A DNA stretch of 6,573 bases, taken from the NCBI GenBank assembly GCA_027620575.1, contig JAQCDT010000069.1, positions 1 to 6,573 on the forward strand, read 5' to 3'. The notes below the pieces were generated by a model. The model did not search any database. It was not told where the DNA came from and saw only the letters and a program-made list of their open reading frames with translations. This DNA comes from Verrucomicrobiota bacterium. Its GTDB lineage: Bacteria > Verrucomicrobiota > Verrucomicrobiia > Opitutales > Coraliomargaritaceae. The translations under genes and the position numbers were made by a program. This document shows, piece after piece, positions 4,793 through 6,573 of this stretch (within the stretch, counting starts at the first letter, position 1; each line of letters begins with the position of its first letter).

Positions 4793-5480
4793 GGTCTCCG
4801 GTTATTGATTGCATACGGCTCTCTAATATTGAGACCGATTGATTCAGCCCTTCTTTTGCTTGGGAAACACTTGTGTTGGCCTCAAATTCATCTGGCATCA
4901 CTCGACACCAGTCAAACTGCACTTGAGTAAATGGCAGAGGCAACTTTAGTCGGTCCCAAGTTTTAAAGGCAATAAATCGGGCTGGCTTCATGTAAACTAA
5001 ATCGATGGGCACTTTATATTTATGGGATAAAAAAACGGCTCCTGGCTTAAATTGATAAATAGGCCCAGTTGGCCCGTCTGCCGCATAGGCGATTACATGG
5101 TGCTTCTTAATTGCTTTATGTATTCCCTTAAGAGCTTGTAGGGATTTATTATTAGCAGAACCGCGAACGACCGAATAGCCCGCAATTTCTAAAAGTGCAG
5201 CAAAAATATCTGCACTTTTATTTGAACTGACCAAAACAGTAAATGGGGGAAATTTCTTTTTATGAACAATTAATAAAAGAAAGATTAAAAGTAATTGATT
5301 ATGCCAAAATAAGAAAAAGGATGCACTTCCATTGCTTTGATTGTGTATTTCTCCTGTTAAGAATAATCGACCCTTGTCATCATGCTTTATTCTCAAGGTC
5401 TTTGCCAAAGCACACATAAACAGCCATAAAAATGAAAGTAGGATTCGCTTAGGAAGGCTGAAGGTCGATAAAGTACTCAT
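4779..5480 (-). CDS. DUF374 lysophospholipid-acyltransferase-family protein
   Basis: A 233-residue protein of the DUF374 type, relatives of the LPLAT/LpxL acyltransferases; the usual length is about 210-240. An N-terminal hydrophobic segment (about 12-27, LLSFLWLFMCALAK) probably anchors it in the inner membrane, and a second stretch (63-72) follows the active site. Signatures are FWHNQ (58-62, the family's W-H catalytic motif), SSNKSADIFA (85-94), VVRGSANNKSLQAL (104-117), AADGPTGPIYQFKPGAVFLS (133-152) and a VPI-x-x-VY strand (157-163). The DGP-x-GP-x-x-x-x-KPG block is diagnostic. Members are thought to transfer acyl chains to lipid A precursors or other envelope lipids, but the substrate here is not known. 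The gene is transcribed away from glyQS, with 133 bases between them, and overlaps the histone-like gene by 14 bases tail to tail. The ATG at 5480 is the first in frame, just before the hydrophobic segment. Confidence 0.88.
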   Translation of the reverse strand: MSTLSTFSLPKRILLSFLWLFMCALAKTLRIKHDDKGRLFLTGEIHNQSNGSASFFLFWHNQLLLIFLLLIVHKKKFPPFTVLVSSNKSADIFAALLEIAGYSVVRGSANNKSLQALKGIHKAIKKHHVIAYAADGPTGPIYQFKPGAVFLSHKYKVPIDLVYMKPARFIAFKTWDRLKLPLPFTQVQFDWCRVMPDEFEANTSVSQAKEGLNQSVSILESRMQSITGDLRAN

Positions 5481-5613
5481 TAAAAGGCAGAGCTACAAAT
5501 TACAGTTTATAAATTGGATAACATCATTAGAGACTGAGGAGAGAAAGTAAATTAATTATTAATATTAAATCCTAAACTTGACGCTTAAATATCAGATACC
5601 ATTGTTCAAATAA

Positions 5614-6573
5614 ATGAAACAATCCAACACGAGTAATCTTACCTTAATGGAATCAATAATTGGTCTCTGTAAACGAAGGGGATTTATTTTTGCCTCTTCT
5701 GAAATTTATGGAGGCTACAATGGCTTTTTTGACTATGGACCACTCGGAGTTGAATTAAGAAACAATATCAAAAATATTTGGTGGCGAGATATGGTACAAA
5801 GAAGAGACGATATTGTCGGGCTCGATTCTTCTATTATTATGCATCCAGATATTTGGAAAGCGTCCGGTCATGTTGATGGGTTTTCTGATCCTATGGTCGA
5901 TTGTAAAGAATCTAAATTACGCTACAGAGCGGACCAGCTATTTATTTATCCTGTGATTTTAGAGGGCAGTTCTGCTGGATATATTGCTGTAGTCGAAGGA
6001 ACTGATTTAAATACCCGAATCAAACAAGCTAAAAAGCTGAGAGATAGCCTTGGTAATAAACAGGCGAAATTAGACGAAAGCCAATTGGATAGCGATGGAG
6101 TAGAAATCACTGAATTAGACGAAGCTCAAAGAGCGATCACTCTCGGGCCTGATGCGAAAGAGATCGGAACATTAACCGAGCCAAGAGAATTCAAACTCAT
6201 GTTTGAAACTAAAGTGGGTCCGCTTGCCGATCAATCGGCGGTTGCTTACTTAAGACCCGAAACCGCTCAAGGTATCTTTGCAAATTACAAAAATATAGTC
6301 GATACGGGTCGAGTTAAAATTCCTTTTGGAATTGCACAAATCGGCAAAGCCTTTCGCAATGAAATCACTCCAAGAAACTTTATCTTCCGTTCCCGTGAAT
6401 TTGAACAAATGGAGATTGAATACTTTATTTCACCAGATGCTGATTGGAAGACCCTGCACAGAGAATGGTTAGACACATGCATTAATTGGCTTGAATCTAT
6501 CGGCATTCCTAAAGACCAAGTATCCGAAGATATTCATGCTGAAGATAAACTCGCTTTTTACTCGCAAGCCACA
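5614..6573 (+). CDS. glyQS: Glycyl-tRNA synthetase, single-chain (alpha2) type, 5' part
   Basis: The first 320 codons of a class II glycyl-tRNA synthetase of the eukaryote/Bacillus-type homodimer; the window ends before the catalytic motif 3 and the anticodon-binding domain. The enzyme charges tRNA-Gly using ATP. Visible: LCKRRGFIFASSEIYGG (18-34), motif 1 region YNGFFDYGPLGVELRNNI (35-52), WKASGHVDGFSDPMVDCK (81-98), LRPETAQGIF (213-222) and motif 2 GKAFRNEITPRNFIFRSREF (244-263) followed by EQMEIEYF. Between RADQL (105-109) and EPREFKLMF (189-197) lies an insertion of about 80 residues, partly charged and helical. The CPxCG zinc-type motif I expect in some bacterial relatives is absent, and only one Cys (97) remains in the DCK segment. 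ATG 5614 was chosen because it gives a normal short lead-in; an in-frame ATG at 5647 is an alternative. Neither has a Shine-Dalgarno sequence. A TTGACG at 5578-5583 lacks a good -10. Confidence 0.95.
   Translation, partial: MKQSNTSNLTLMESIIGLCKRRGFIFASSEIYGGYNGFFDYGPLGVELRNNIKNIWWRDMVQRRDDIVGLDSSIIMHPDIWKASGHVDGFSDPMVDCKESKLRYRADQLFIYPVILEGSSAGYIAVVEGTDLNTRIKQAKKLRDSLGNKQAKLDESQLDSDGVEITELDEAQRAITLGPDAKEIGTLTEPREFKLMFETKVGPLADQSAVAYLRPETAQGIFANYKNIVDTGRVKIPFGIAQIGKAFRNEITPRNFIFRSREFEQMEIEYFISPDADWKTLHREWLDTCINWLESIGIPKDQVSEDIHAEDKLAFYSQAT

Noticed and set aside
5341..5550. Plus-strand open frame of 69 codons ahead of glyQS
   Set aside because: Most of it is antisense to the N-terminus of the DUF374 gene and the translation is not family-like.
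5578..5606. glyQS promoter with TTGACG as -35
   Set aside because: At 17-base spacing the -10 would be ATTGTT, a poor match that also leaves almost no leader before the ATG at 5614.
6285..6506. Minus-strand open frame of 73 codons
   Set aside because: It is antisense to the motif 2 region of glycyl-tRNA synthetase.

Overview
The window reads as chromosomal DNA from a moderately AT-rich Gram-negative bacterium. Kdo/LPS-type envelope genes (a KdsD-like isomerase and a DUF374 acyltransferase) sit among translation and RNA-processing genes. Clear Shine-Dalgarno sequences are lacking in front of most starts, and a lysine/alanine-rich histone-like tail is present. This combination would fit the Verrucomicrobiota (Opitutae/Puniceicoccales-like) or a neighbouring PVC lineage. 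That placement is an inference from gene content and protein flavour, not a measured one. No insertion sequence, prophage, CRISPR array or tRNA was found.

Layout. Bases 1-60 may be the tail of an upstream gene. 90-950 (+) is a LOG-family nucleotide phosphoribohydrolase. It converges, with a 16-base gap, on a minus-strand series read right to left: rnpB (RNase P RNA, about 3961-3607), rpsT (bS20, 3541-3287), an intrinsic terminator (3250-3211), an RluA-family pseudouridine synthase homologue (3196-2363) whose usual catalytic Asp is Glu, a 31-residue very basic protein resembling the bS22/mS38 (AURKAIP1/COX24) ribosomal proteins (2262-2167), and kdsD (1962-967). On the plus strand, past rnpB, come an AT-rich inverted-repeat region, a possible 61-residue orphan gene (4100-4285) and a 148-residue protein joining a histone-H1-like basic tail to a carbohydrate-binding-like beta domain (4346-4792). 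That protein overlaps tail to tail with a DUF374 acyltransferase on the minus strand (5480-4779). The window ends inside glycyl-tRNA synthetase (5614 onward, +).

How the genes relate. The minus-strand centre is a translation/RNA cluster (tRNA processing, small-subunit proteins, a possible RNA-binding pseudouridine synthase relative), and GlyRS adds to this theme. KdsD makes the arabinose-5-phosphate precursor of Kdo, and the DUF374 protein probably acylates an envelope lipid, so both serve the outer membrane. I see no dedicated, obviously new multi-gene system. The most unusual items are the histone-tail/CBM-like fusion, the apparently inactive pseudouridine synthase, the tiny bS22-like gene, and the palindromic region in front of the 61-residue ORF.
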